Shown piece by piece: positions 1 through 7,068 of a DNA stretch of 64,000 bases (position 1 is the first letter of the stretch; each line of letters opens with the position of its first letter). The notes beneath the pieces are model-generated. The model saw only the letters and a list, made by a program, of their open reading frames with translations, did no database searches and had not been told where the DNA came from. Both the position numbers and the translations under genes were made by a program. The stretch comes from Fructobacillus papyriferae (lineage in GTDB: Bacteria; Bacillota; Bacilli; Lactobacillales; Lactobacillaceae). The stretch is taken from contig NZ_JAAMFI010000001.1 in the NCBI RefSeq assembly GCF_018437225.1, positions 372,001-436,000 of the forward strand, written 5' to 3'.

Positions 1-700
1 TTCCCAAGTAAAGGATGTAAGTTGCAAAAAGTACCCAATTGGCGTCTCCTTGCAAAGCCGTAAGGCCCCAAAGTGAAACCGACAGGATTCCCTGCAAAGC
101 CCACATCCAGTATTGTGAACGGTACTTTGAAACCGTCAACACCGCACCGGTGATTCCGATCGTTGCCGAAAAGGCATCGATGACGGGACGTGGCGAAATC
201 AAAATCTGAGTATCCATAATGTAAAGCAGGATAAAGGCAATCACGGCAGTTGTTGCGGCAACAACCCAACCCCGTTGCCCCATTGGCTTAATCTTGCGGT
301 TTTGCCAAGCATTACCGAAGAACATAAAGTTCAAATCCAAAGTGATCAAGTAAATCATTTGCATCACGATATCGGAATAGTTCTTCGAGTGGAAGGCCAC
401 AATCGAGATCAAGATAGCGGAAATGAAACCTAACAATCCGTTGATTCGACGGTTAGCCGTAATGGCCAAGGTGCAAGTGAAGCCGATCGCTCCTCCAAGC
501 ATCGACATCACGGACAAGTAGTTCAGGCCGTGAGCCAATCCCGTCGAAATAATGACAACTAGACCAATTGCCAACCATACGTATGATGAGCGGTCCCATC
601 CAGAGAAACCTTCCTTGTAATATGACCAAGTGAAGATTTGCTTCATGTTTTCCTTAACTTCTGGCCAGGTGAAGCCAGTTGCGGTTTTGTTCTCTGCCAT
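1..700 (-). CDS. pnuC: PnuC-family nicotinamide riboside/mononucleotide transporter, 3' end beyond window
   Basis: An open minus-strand frame runs from an ATG at 700-698 to the window edge. It is preceded by a strong AGGAGG Shine-Dalgarno six bases upstream. The product begins MAENKTATGFTWPEVKENMK and then shows several hydrophobic helices, with W/N/G-rich stretches (ITANRRINGLLGFIS, FFGNAWQNRKIKPMGQRGW) resembling the PnuC fold. PnuC proteins take up NAD precursors by facilitated diffusion, driven by phosphorylation inside the cell. The C-terminal part is missing only because the window starts here. It lies 44 bases downstream of the SMR gene and may be co-transcribed with it. The family call rests on the helix pattern and partial motifs; exact substrate is not visible. 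Confidence 0.75.
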   Translation of the reverse strand, partial: MAENKTATGFTWPEVKENMKQIFTWSYYKEGFSGWDRSSYVWLAIGLVVIISTGLAHGLNYLSVMSMLGGAIGFTCTLAITANRRINGLLGFISAILISIVAFHSKNYSDIVMQMIYLITLDLNFMFFGNAWQNRKIKPMGQRGWVVAATTAVIAFILLYIMDTQILISPRPVIDAFSATIGITGAVLTVSKYRSQYWMWALQGILSVSLWGLTALQGDANWVLFATYILYLG

Positions 701-717
701 GTTTCCTCCTCAATATG

Positions 718-739
718 CTCAAGGACAGGCTTCCTTGAG
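718..739 (-). promoter_or_regulatory. hairpin between SMR gene and pnuC
   Basis: An 8-bp stem (CTCAAGGA / TCCTTGAG) with a 6-base loop lies just upstream of the pnuC Shine-Dalgarno. The TCCT of the 3' arm could alternatively pair with the AGGA of the ribosome binding site, so it could influence pnuC translation. It lacks a T-run and is not an obvious terminator. It may also simply be an mRNA-processing or stabilising hairpin. Confidence 0.4.
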
Positions 740-744
740 AAATG

Positions 745-1071
745 TTAATGTACGCGCCCAAAGAGATTGACCAAAATCACACCGACGATTAAAAAGGCTA
801 AACCAAGGATGGTCTGCCAATTCAACGGCGCCTTAAAGACAAGCACACTTAAGCTCGTGATAATAAGTATACCACTAGCCGACCAAATGGCATATGCTAA
901 ATGGACGGGAATTGATTTTACAACAAGTGCTAGTAAATAGAACGAAAGCCCGTAGCAAGCCAATGTCAAAAAAGTTGGTAATAATTTTGTAAAACCATTC
1001 GTTTGGCCAATCAAAGCCGTACCAGTGGTTTCGGCAATAACCGCTAAGGCAAGATAAAGATACGATAACAT
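745..1071 (-). CDS. small multidrug resistance (SMR/EmrE-like) efflux protein
   Basis: The 108-residue product (MLSYLYLALAVIAETTGTAL...) follows EmrE almost segment by segment: four hydrophobic helices, the membrane-embedded glutamate in AVIAETTGTA, the AYAIWSASGI signature of helix 3 and the terminal VGVILVNLFGRVH. SMR proteins act as dual-topology dimers exporting cationic drugs, quaternary ammonium or guanidinium compounds in exchange for protons. An in-frame start lies upstream, but AAGGAG sits six bases before the ATG at 1071, and this start aligns with EmrE, so it is preferred. A promoter (TTGTTA-17-GATAAT) lies just upstream. pnuC follows 44 bases downstream. Which SMR subtype it is cannot be decided from sequence alone. 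Confidence 0.9.
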   Translation of the reverse strand: MLSYLYLALAVIAETTGTALIGQTNGFTKLLPTFLTLACYGLSFYLLALVVKSIPVHLAYAIWSASGILIITSLSVLVFKAPLNWQTILGLAFLIVGVILVNLFGRVH

Positions 1072-1095
1072 TTCCATCTCCTTTGCTACCAAATG

Positions 1096-1124
1096 ATTAT
1101 CCTGGAATTTCTAGTCAATAACAA
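1096..1124 (-). promoter_or_regulatory. sigma-A promoter of the SMR gene
   Basis: On the minus strand TTGTTA (1124-1119) and GATAAT (1101-1096) are separated by 17 bases, about 25 bases before the start codon. Confidence 0.55.
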
Positions 1125-1206
1125 GGATAACATTTCTCTTCTAAAAGACGTCTTCAAAAAGCCGCCAAATCAATCAATTGACGACCTCTTCTTTTTTATC
1201 CTTCTC

Positions 1207-1235
1207 TTTATTTTACCCGATTTTTTTGCTAAACT
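1207..1235 (+). promoter_or_regulatory. probable promoter of tRNA-Arg
   Basis: TTTATT (1207-1212), 17-base spacer and TAAACT (1230-1235, preceded by TGC as an extended -10) lie 22 bases before the tRNA. Confidence 0.45.
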
Positions 1236-1257
1236 AAGACGTATTCCTTATAAATTT

Positions 1258-1331
1258 GCACTGGTAGCTCAGCTGGATAGAGCAGCCGGTTTCTACCCGG
1301 CAGGTCGAGGGTTCGACTCCCCCTCAGTGCA
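1258..1331 (+). tRNA. tRNA-Arg (anticodon UCU)
   Basis: A 74-base cloverleaf can be folded: acceptor GCACTGG with TCAGTGC plus discriminator A, D-arm GCTC/GAGC, anticodon stem GCCGG/CCGGC around the loop TTTCTAC (anticodon TCT, reading AGA), and a T-loop TTCGACT. One mismatch (A-C) is present in the T-stem. CCA is not encoded. It stands alone, with its own promoter and a downstream terminator at 1396-1436. Confidence 0.9.
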
Positions 1332-1395
1332 TTACACCTTATTGGTATAGCAACGTTTATACGCATTGTGTAGCAAATTAGTAGCAAATCAATAA

Positions 1396-1436
1396 AAAAA
1401 CACCCTAATTTCGATTAAGAAACTAGGGTGTTTTTC
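1396..1436 (+). terminator. rho-independent terminator after tRNA-Arg
   Basis: A stem AAACACCCTA / TAGGGTGTTT with a 16-base loop is followed by a T-rich tract. Confidence 0.75.
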
Positions 1437-1510
1437 TTTGCCCTATCGGAAAGTGGCAACTTTTAAAAAAGCAAGGCTTCCCTATTTTGCATTGCCCAAA
1501 TGTTTATCGT

Positions 1511-1538
1511 TTGCATTTTATACTGAGTCCAATACAAT
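1511..1538 (+). promoter_or_regulatory. promoter of the 88-residue orphan gene
   Basis: TTGCAT (1511-1516), 16-base spacer and TACAAT (1533-1538). The predicted leader of about 60 bases contains a small hairpin (CCTTCT...AGAAGG within GTGT...ACAC). Confidence 0.5.
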
Positions 1539-1606
1539 AAGAGTGTTCCTTCTTTTTAGAAGGCCCGTGTAACACGCAATCCAAATCATCTGAAAGGCAT
1601 CATCCA

Positions 1607-1873
1607 ATGGTACAATATAACTTCATTGTCGCTTCAGCTCGCGTCGAAACGGACGTGTCCTTACCTGTTCGTCCACAAACCGGCGACGTTATCTCCCTTT
1701 CGGCTGGTGTCTCCACCCCTCATTACTTGGTGCACCGCGTCGAACTTTTTGCTAACTCCGACATTGTTAACGTCCACGTTCAGCGCTTCCCTGACCAACT
1801 GTCAGCTAAGCTGGCCATCGATGGTTTCCGCAACATGCGCAACTTTTTGCGTGATGAGGATGAAAGCAAGTAA
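1607..1873 (+). CDS. uncharacterised 88-residue protein
   Basis: The frame starts with ATG nine bases after AAAGG and ends just before a strong terminator. It has its own promoter, so it looks like an independent monocistronic gene. The product is soluble, with no signal peptide or membrane helix. It alternates hydrophobic and polar residues (YNFIVASARVETDVSLPVRPQTGDVISL) suggesting a small beta-rich fold, followed by an acidic/basic helical tail (RNMRNFLRDEDESK). The opening segment, with PQTGDVISL, is reminiscent of a beta-barrel. I do not recognise the family. A second overlapping frame at 1626-1880 is a shadow. Confidence 0.7.
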   Translation: MVQYNFIVASARVETDVSLPVRPQTGDVISLSAGVSTPHYLVHRVELFANSDIVNVHVQRFPDQLSAKLAIDGFRNMRNFLRDEDESK

Positions 1874-1881
1874 GAGATGAG

Positions 1882-1906
1882 AAAAGCCCCGAATGGGGCT
1901 TTTTGT
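1882..1906. terminator. bidirectional terminator
   Basis: AAAAGCCCC / GGGGCTTTT with a GAAT loop has A- and T-tracts on both sides. It serves the plus-strand orphan gene and the convergent minus-strand toxin-like operon. Confidence 0.85.
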
Positions 1907-1919
1907 TTGGCTAAATTTT

Positions 1920-3029
1920 TTACATTGAACTGAACTTATTCGCCCACTCACGATCGTGCTGGTGGCTGTGCGCCATCACATTCCGGATAGCAACAATCAT
2001 GTCGTCGAGCAACCTCAACTCTGCTTGAATGTCGTGTTCCACTTCGGCAATCGCTGCATGATCCACATTGGCATCCACGGACAAACGATAACTCTGCACC
2101 ACTTCTTGAATATCGGCATGCGTGATTGTCGGAATGTTATACGCCAACCTGGTAATTCGTCCAAAATCTTCGTTCATTTCTGGCACAATACTTCGGTTGA
2201 TTCGTTGAATTTCTAACAACGGTTCCTTTGCAGCTTGCAACTCGCGGATCGCTTTGGATAGCGCTGCATCGTCAATCAGAATTTGGGCCGAAGACCTGAC
2301 GACGCTGTAAGTTTTTTCAACATTTTTAGCAACGCGAGCGGCACCGACTTTCAAGGTGTCGTAAGTATCAAGGACACCTTCGCCAATGCGGTTTTCGAAG
2401 TTGCGAACAGCGGGAACATTGCGTCGTAACGCATCATTTCCCATCGCAACACCAGCCCCAACTCCTAAAACTACAGGAATTGGAAGAGCAACCCCCATTA
2501 TAGCCGCAGCACCAACAGTTAGAGACGTAGAAACCAATCCCACCGATACATTCTTTCCTATAGTTTCTTTAGCGAATTTCTTAGTATGAGGTCCAACAGC
2601 CAAATCAATGGCAGTACTTAGTGGAATTCCAACAATCGATTCGGAAGAGCCTTTGGCAATCATAGAACCAGCTTTACCAACACCTTGTCGAACAGAAGAT
2701 GTTTGAATATTTTGCTTTACGATTTGTGCATTCGTGGCGTTCGAACCCTTAAGGAAGCGTCCGACTTTATCTCTTAAAACTCTTTTCTCAAATTCACGAT
2801 TAGCAACACTCTTTGTATGCATCGCATAAACATTCTCAAAAGATATTTTCGAGGCATTCCCCGCGCGACGAGAAACATACTTTATTCCTAAAGCGTTATC
2901 TCTCACCCAATGATTCAGCGATCGATTGTAATATCCAAACGGGGAATTCACTTGATCATTTTGCTGAATATTCACACTCCCGTCCAGAACGACAGAATAT
3001 GACTTATCATACATAGAAAAGTGTCTCAT
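1920..3029 (-). CDS. possible type VII-secreted membrane-active toxin (glycine-rich), TspA-like by context
   Basis: The 369-residue product has no Sec signal peptide. Residues 1-150 are polar. Around residues 155-215 lie two hydrophobic, glycine/alanine-rich segments (VSVGLVSTSLTVGAAAIMG and VVLGVGAGVAMGN) reminiscent of glycine-zipper membrane insertion. The C-terminal 130 residues are predicted helical and charged, ending HSHQHDREWANKFSSM. AGGAGG lies seven bases before the ATG, which overlaps the stop of the upstream gene (ATGA). The upstream genes encode a DUF443-like five-helix protein and a DUF4176-like protein, both linked in other Firmicutes to type VII secretion toxin loci. In staphylococci DUF443 proteins (TsaI) neutralise the membrane-depolarising toxin TspA. 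Function here is inference; no LXG domain is visible and no direct match was recalled. Confidence 0.5.
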   Translation of the reverse strand: MRHFSMYDKSYSVVLDGSVNIQQNDQVNSPFGYYNRSLNHWVRDNALGIKYVSRRAGNASKISFENVYAMHTKSVANREFEKRVLRDKVGRFLKGSNATNAQIVKQNIQTSSVRQGVGKAGSMIAKGSSESIVGIPLSTAIDLAVGPHTKKFAKETIGKNVSVGLVSTSLTVGAAAIMGVALPIPVVLGVGAGVAMGNDALRRNVPAVRNFENRIGEGVLDTYDTLKVGAARVAKNVEKTYSVVRSSAQILIDDAALSKAIRELQAAKEPLLEIQRINRSIVPEMNEDFGRITRLAYNIPTITHADIQEVVQSYRLSVDANVDHAAIAEVEHDIQAELRLLDDMIVAIRNVMAHSHQHDREWANKFSSM

Positions 3030-3850
3030 TTCATTGCCTCCTGCACAGTAACATGCTTTATCGAGAAATTTTTATGTTTCAAAGGCAGCAAAGGAACGTT
3101 TACCCAAGCCCAAATTCCAATTGAATTTTCAATTGCAAATATCAGACCAACAAGCGCCCAATAAACCGTGTTTGGATGTTCAGGAACCGTATTCAGTTGT
3201 AAGTACAGTAGTAACCAAAAGCAACCGCAAAATAAAAGAACTAACAGTCGTGAAATAAACTTTATTAATATCGAACTCGTCATCGGAAATCGGAAAAACA
3301 CTTTCGAAGCCACCATATTTCCTGCTCTTTCTGCAACAAATTCCTCCAATTTTTTTCTATCATTATCCAGTTTTCTCTTCTGATTTTTGCTGTGTTTACG
3401 CCAAAAAGTAAAAAACAAAACAAATAGCAACAGTGGAATGATGCTAAAAATCGCAACTGTAATCATCGCTTCACCATGCGCAAGATAATTGTCATTGGGC
3501 AGGAAAATTGATAAAAATCCGGTAAGCCCAGCTAACGCACTTGGTGCTGCATAATAAGAAATATCATTACTTTTTTTATTACGCTTAATTTGTGGTTCCG
3601 GTGTTTCTCCAATACCCGCAATGTTATAAACTTCCTTTTTCTTCACTTCCCACGCATCATGTGGGAACAGATTAATCAGAAAAGGAAACCACTTCACGAT
3701 ATAGCGAGGTGTTTGGTATTTTACGAGATACCACTTTTTGTCATAATGTAGCCAACCATATGGCGTAATCCAATTAGAGATACCGGTTTTTTGATTGAAA
3801 CGAATACCGTAGAGCTGGCCGGTTGAGTGTTTATTCGTCTTCATAATCAT
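3026..3850 (-). CDS. DUF443/TsaI-like five-helix membrane protein, possible immunity protein
   Basis: The 274-residue product has a soluble N-terminal part with YGWLHYDKKWYLVKYQT and FPFLINLFPHDAWEV. This resembles the FPF-[IL]N-W-x-x-P-x-x-[AY] region at the start of DUF443 proteins. Hydrophobic helices follow at roughly residues 105-120, 130-155, 198-220 and 230-255, with a charged lysine/arginine loop between the second and third. DUF443 proteins are the TsaI immunity proteins that protect staphylococci against their own TspA toxin. The start is ATG-ATT-ATG, with only a weak ribosome site. The gene overlaps the next one by four bases, implying coupled translation. The region appears more A+T-rich than its neighbours, consistent with horizontal acquisition. 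The assignment is by pattern, not by search. Confidence 0.55.
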   Translation of the reverse strand: MIMKTNKHSTGQLYGIRFNQKTGISNWITPYGWLHYDKKWYLVKYQTPRYIVKWFPFLINLFPHDAWEVKKKEVYNIAGIGETPEPQIKRNKKSNDISYYAAPSALAGLTGFLSIFLPNDNYLAHGEAMITVAIFSIIPLLLFVLFFTFWRKHSKNQKRKLDNDRKKLEEFVAERAGNMVASKVFFRFPMTSSILIKFISRLLVLLFCGCFWLLLYLQLNTVPEHPNTVYWALVGLIFAIENSIGIWAWVNVPLLPLKHKNFSIKHVTVQEAMK

Positions 3851-3888
3851 CTTCTACACCCACAATGTTACCTTTCTGATATTCGCCT

Positions 3889-4155
3889 TCATTCGCTCAA
3901 TACAGCTTGATATCGCTGTCCATCATCATCCGAATAGCCTTCGAATACTACAGAATCCACATCTTCCGCATTAAAATAATACAGGCGCTCAGTCTCATAG
4001 TCTTGCGGATATATAGCGCCTAAATAATCGTAGTAAGTAGGTAGTTCATCCTCTTCATTTTCGAGCAGTTGTCCGCGAGCGAAAACGACTAATTTCAACG
4101 TTCCTTGCTTCAAATAAAGAACAGTTCCAACTGGGTAAAATTCTGTTTTATTCAT
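3889..4155 (-). CDS. DUF4176-like small acidic protein of type VII toxin loci
   Basis: The 88-residue acidic protein contains YPVGTVLYLKQGTLKLVVF near the start, YYDYLGAIYPQDY in the middle and YYFNAEDVDSVVFEGYSD towards the end. These are the landmarks I associate with DUF4176 proteins, which accompany LXG and other type VII-secretion substrates and are thought to help substrate export. No signal peptide or membrane helix is present. It precedes the membrane protein by 38 bases and is followed upstream by a 29-codon frame. GAGAG four bases before the ATG is a modest ribosome site. Confidence 0.65.
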   Translation of the reverse strand: MNKTEFYPVGTVLYLKQGTLKLVVFARGQLLENEEDELPTYYDYLGAIYPQDYETERLYYFNAEDVDSVVFEGYSDDDGQRYQAVLSE

Positions 4156-4253
4156 TTTTCTCTCTTACTGAAATCGCATCTTCGAGGCCATTCAGTTTAA
4201 TTACTTACTCAAAGGTTAATGTTTGCCTTTCAAGATAATTCTGATGCGCCTTC

Positions 4254-4343
4254 TCAATTTTTAGTTGAACACTTAATAGCTAGTGTTTTTTCGTCATCTT
4301 CAAAGCTAATCATTTCGTCATCAAAAAATTTTGGATTTTCCAT
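4254..4343 (-). CDS. 29-residue acidic peptide at head of the toxin-like operon
   Basis: The frame begins at an ATG (4343) seven bases after a perfect AAAGGAGG site and about 50 bases downstream of a strong promoter, so it is very likely translated. The peptide starts MENPKFFDDEMISFEDDEK and ends CSTKN. It is strongly acidic. It may be a leader peptide, a mini-chaperone or the remnant of a longer gene. No family is recognised. The 98 bases between it and the DUF4176-like gene hold no other obvious signal. Confidence 0.5.
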   Translation of the reverse strand: MENPKFFDDEMISFEDDEKTLAIKCSTKN

Positions 4344-4390
4344 TTTTTAAATCCTCCTTTCTACTAACAAAACTGCCTTTAACTACCGCC

Positions 4391-4419
4391 AGTATAACCC
4401 CTTCAAAACCCTAATACAA
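4391..4419 (-). promoter_or_regulatory. promoter of the toxin-like operon
   Basis: On the minus strand TTGTAT (4419-4414), a 17-base spacer and TATACT (4396-4391) form a near-consensus promoter. Confidence 0.7.
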
Positions 4420-4467
4420 CAGGCCTGACGCATGTTATACAAAGGTCGTAAAAGTGTCTAATAACGA

Positions 4468-4499
4468 AAAAAATCCCCCGAGATTATCGAGGGATTTTT
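4468..4499 (-). terminator. terminator after trmB
   Basis: ATCCC-CGA / TCG-GGGAT stem with flanking A- and T-runs. It could act in both directions and insulates trmB from the toxin-like operon. Confidence 0.75.
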
Positions 4500-4514
4500 G
4501 CGTACTTTTTTCTT

Positions 4515-5174
4515 TTAGAAATGCGCCTTAATCTTGTAGATTGGCTGTCCCTTGGCCAGGAACTTTTCTTCGTATTCGGTCTTGATGTTACCTTCGACCT
4601 TGTCTGGATCGGCGTGCAAGTCGAGCGTGAAGTCTTCGGGCGTCCAGCGCATACCAAAGTCCATGAAGGAAACCATGGAGTATTCGAACAAGTGACGGTT
4701 ATCCGTCTTGAATTCGATTTCGCCACCTTCAGGCAAGACGGCCTTGTAGGAAGACAAGAAAGACTTGTAAGTCAAACGACGAGCTTCGTGACGGGTCTTT
4801 GGCCATGGATCAGAGAAGTTCAGGTAAATCTTTTGGATTTCCGCCTTCTCAAAGTAAGTTTCGACACCCGAACCGTTCCCGTAGAGGTATCGGAGGTTAG
4901 GCAAAACCCCAACTTGGTCAAAGGACTTACGGGCCGCAATCGCCACAGCCGTTTCCTGAATTTCCATTCCGATGTAATTGATTTCAGGGTGCGCCAAAGC
5001 CATCCCCAAAATGAACTGTCCCTTACCGGAACCAATCTCGACGTGGATGGGCTGTTTTTTATCAAAAACATCTTGCCAGTGGCCCTTTTGTTCTTGGGCG
5101 CGGTTTTGGTCGATGACCAAATCAGTGTGGGCCTCAAGCCAAGGCTTGGCCCATGGTTTTGAACGTAAATGCAT
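4515..5174 (-). CDS. trmB: tRNA (guanine-N7-)-methyltransferase
   Basis: The 219-residue protein methylates N7 of G46 in the variable loop of tRNAs using S-adenosylmethionine. It shows the SAM-binding motif VEIGSGKGQFILGMA (about residues 45-60), NYIGMEIQETA, and the family signature LNFSDPWPKTRHEARRLTY (about residues 114-132). The length is normal for TrmB. GAAGGAG lies six bases before the ATG. It is transcribed after ecsAB with a short gap and ends in a terminator. Confidence 0.96.
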   Translation of the reverse strand: MHLRSKPWAKPWLEAHTDLVIDQNRAQEQKGHWQDVFDKKQPIHVEIGSGKGQFILGMALAHPEINYIGMEIQETAVAIAARKSFDQVGVLPNLRYLYGNGSGVETYFEKAEIQKIYLNFSDPWPKTRHEARRLTYKSFLSSYKAVLPEGGEIEFKTDNRHLFEYSMVSFMDFGMRWTPEDFTLDLHADPDKVEGNIKTEYEEKFLAKGQPIYKIKAHF

Positions 5175-5205
5175 CAGAATTCTCCTTCAATATTGAACAT
5201 TTTTC

Positions 5206-6288
5206 TTATTTTCGATGGGTAATGGCTAGCATGGCCACCATGGTGCAGAACATCAGTCCGGCTGTTTGTATCGTAAACAGCCAAAGGCTGAGCAGCACCA
5301 GCAGCCCGGTCAATGGGCAAAGCAACCAGTTCACCGCGATGTTAAAGTCCCGCTTTCGTGCCTTTTCATTTGAAAAGAGCAAGCGCGTCCAAAGAACTTG
5401 ATCGTTGCGATCAAGACCCGAACGCAGCTGACGCTTGGCCAAATAAAGGAAAGCCAAAACGACCAAAACTGGCCAGTAAGCCGCCTGTCCTCTGAGGACA
5501 AAAAGCAACAAAATCACCAACAACCACTGCCGAAAGACCAGGTTGAAGGCCCCGTCATAGCGGAGCAGTTGCCGAAAAGCGAGCGCTGCAAATGGCCGCT
5601 TGCCAAAAGTGATCTTGCTCAGTATAAAATCCAAATAAGCCCGGCGCTTAATCGCAACCGACCGCCCCGGCACTTGCGCGAACAAGGCAAAGAAGCGGTA
5701 ACGGCGATTCTCCTGCTGCTTAGCTTGTGCGATGGCTGCAGAAAAAGCCACAGTCCGCTGGCCGCTTGGGTAGAGCAAGAACAACTTCTGGTACTCAAAA
5801 AAGAGCCCATAGGCTTTGGTTAACACGAGCAGCAAGAGCAGTCCCACCTGGCAGACAAAAGGCAAGCCGGCACGCGTTTGCAGCGGCAGTGTTAATAGCC
5901 AGATGATCGCCTGAACCGGCAGCCAGGACCAAAGCGATTGACGAAAGGCAGCAGGCAAGTAGTCTTTCACCAAGAAGTCGTCGGCCCCAAGTAAAAAGAC
6001 CCGGTCAGCCTCTTCCAGATAAGTCTGGACGTGACCTAGCATTAGCCCGGCCAGCAAGATACCAAGCAAAAGCAGCTGCCAGACTGAAAGAGCACTGCCA
6101 AAGAGCGCCAAAGGCTCTGCCTGATAATGCCGGTAAAGCAGAACAAGGCCACCAAAGGCAATCATCAAAAAGACGATGAAATGGTCGTTGAAGAGCAGCT
6201 TTAGGTAGCTCTTGGTTTCGGTCCGCTTTTGCTGGCTGCGGCTTTCGTATAACTTTTCCAATTCAATTGTTTGCTTTTCTTGACTCAT
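5206..6288 (-). CDS. ecsB: ABC transporter permease EcsB
   Basis: The 360-residue protein has about eight hydrophobic helices, with a soluble N-terminal start containing ELEKLYESRSQQKRTETKSYLKLLFNDHF. It overlaps the end of ecsA by four bases (ATGA) and sits in the same order as Bacillus ecsAB next to hit and prsA. EcsAB is an exporter that in Bacillus and staphylococci affects protein secretion and intramembrane proteolysis of signal peptides and pheromones. The start overlaps the ecsA stop, so expression is translationally coupled. Confidence 0.9.
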   Translation of the reverse strand: MSQEKQTIELEKLYESRSQQKRTETKSYLKLLFNDHFIVFLMIAFGGLVLLYRHYQAEPLALFGSALSVWQLLLLGILLAGLMLGHVQTYLEEADRVFLLGADDFLVKDYLPAAFRQSLWSWLPVQAIIWLLTLPLQTRAGLPFVCQVGLLLLLVLTKAYGLFFEYQKLFLLYPSGQRTVAFSAAIAQAKQQENRRYRFFALFAQVPGRSVAIKRRAYLDFILSKITFGKRPFAALAFRQLLRYDGAFNLVFRQWLLVILLLFVLRGQAAYWPVLVVLAFLYLAKRQLRSGLDRNDQVLWTRLLFSNEKARKRDFNIAVNWLLCPLTGLLVLLSLWLFTIQTAGLMFCTMVAMLAITHRK

Positions 6289-6995
6289 GAAAAGAGCGCA
6301 TCCAAATCACTTTCAGACAAATGATGAGAAGAAGCCAACGCTTCGGCCGAACCGAAGAAGCTTAGCCTGCCCTCTTCCAGCAAGGCAAAGTCGTCCACGT
6401 AGGCGGACGCCTGACTGAGCAAGTGGGTTGTGAGTAAGACCGCCGTTCCGGCCGCTGCCCGTTCCTTCATCAGATCAATTAGCTGCTTTTGTGCCAAGAC
6501 GTCCAAGCCTAAGAAAGGCTCATCAATGACCAAGAGTTTGGTATCGAGCGCAAAGGCCGAAACCAGCATCACCTTTTGCCGCATTCCCTTTGAAAAATGC
6601 ACGGGCAACCAGTGGCCCTTGCCGGTCAAGCGAAAGAGTGCCAAGAGTTCTTCGACACGAGCCCAGTGGGCCGCATCGTCTTGCTTGTGCGCAGCCAAGA
6701 CCAAATGCAGGTGCTCATCCAAAGTCAGCTCGTCATACAAAACGGGCTGCTCGGGGATGTAGGCCAGTTCGTTCTTGTAGGCGGCTGGATTCTCTTCCAA
6801 AGAGAACTCGTCCAAGGTCAACGAACCGGCCAAAGGGCGCTTTAAACCAATGACTTGCTTCAAGGTCGTCGATTTACCAGCCCCGTTCAAGCCAATCAAG
6901 GCCACGATTCGTCCAGCTGGAACCGCAAAGGTCAGGTCCGAGACCACGGTTTGGCCGGCATAGCCGGCTGTCAAATTGTCGATATGTAATCCCAT
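6285..6995 (-). CDS. ecsA: ABC transporter ATP-binding protein EcsA
   Basis: About 236 residues with a complete ABC ATPase: Walker A GLNGAGKST, Q-loop YIPEQPVL, signature FSKGMRQKV, Walker B LLVIDEPFLGLD and the H-loop TTHLLSQ. It energises EcsB. A longer frame extends upstream over the hit promoter, but the product MGLHIDNLTAGYAGQ starting at 6995 matches family length. No Shine-Dalgarno precedes this ATG. An extended -10 (TGGTATAAT) ends seven bases before it, so the transcript would begin at or next to the start codon (leaderless). The alternative ATG at 7004 lies inside the -10 element. Confidence 0.92.
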   Translation of the reverse strand: MGLHIDNLTAGYAGQTVVSDLTFAVPAGRIVALIGLNGAGKSTTLKQVIGLKRPLAGSLTLDEFSLEENPAAYKNELAYIPEQPVLYDELTLDEHLHLVLAAHKQDDAAHWARVEELLALFRLTGKGHWLPVHFSKGMRQKVMLVSAFALDTKLLVIDEPFLGLDVLAQKQLIDLMKERAAAGTAVLLTTHLLSQASAYVDDFALLEEGRLSFFGSAEALASSHHLSESDLDALFS

Positions 6996-7002
6996 GGTCT
7001 TC

Positions 7003-7011
7003 ATTATACCA
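7003..7011 (-). promoter_or_regulatory. extended -10 promoter of ecsAB
   Basis: TGGTATAAT on the minus strand (7011-7003), with no good -35 hexamer, seven bases upstream of the ecsA ATG. Predicted start of transcription coincides with the translation start. Confidence 0.55.
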
Positions 7012-7028
7012 GGCCCTGTTGACTTTGC

Positions 7029-7034
7029 TATAAT
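7029..7034 (+). promoter_or_regulatory. -10 element of the hit promoter
   Basis: TATAAT at 7029-7034, 34 bases before the hit start. The -35 region is weak. It lies back-to-back with the ecsA promoter. Confidence 0.5.
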
Positions 7035-7068
7035 ATATAGTAGAAAAACCAAAAAAGGAGTACTTCTT

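Noticed and set aside
701-744. NAD+-II (pnuC motif) riboswitch in front of pnuC
   Set aside because: The intergenic space is only 44 bases and shows a single simple hairpin, so I could not support a full aptamer.
1093-1350. 85-codon frame running through tRNA-Arg
   Set aside because: It covers the tRNA and promoters and has no ribosome site.
1258-1440. Prophage or island integrated at tRNA-Arg
   Set aside because: No integrase, recombinase or phage gene is present in the window.
4521-5162. 213-codon plus-strand frame opposite trmB
   Set aside because: Shadow of a clearly homologous gene; no ribosome site or family match.
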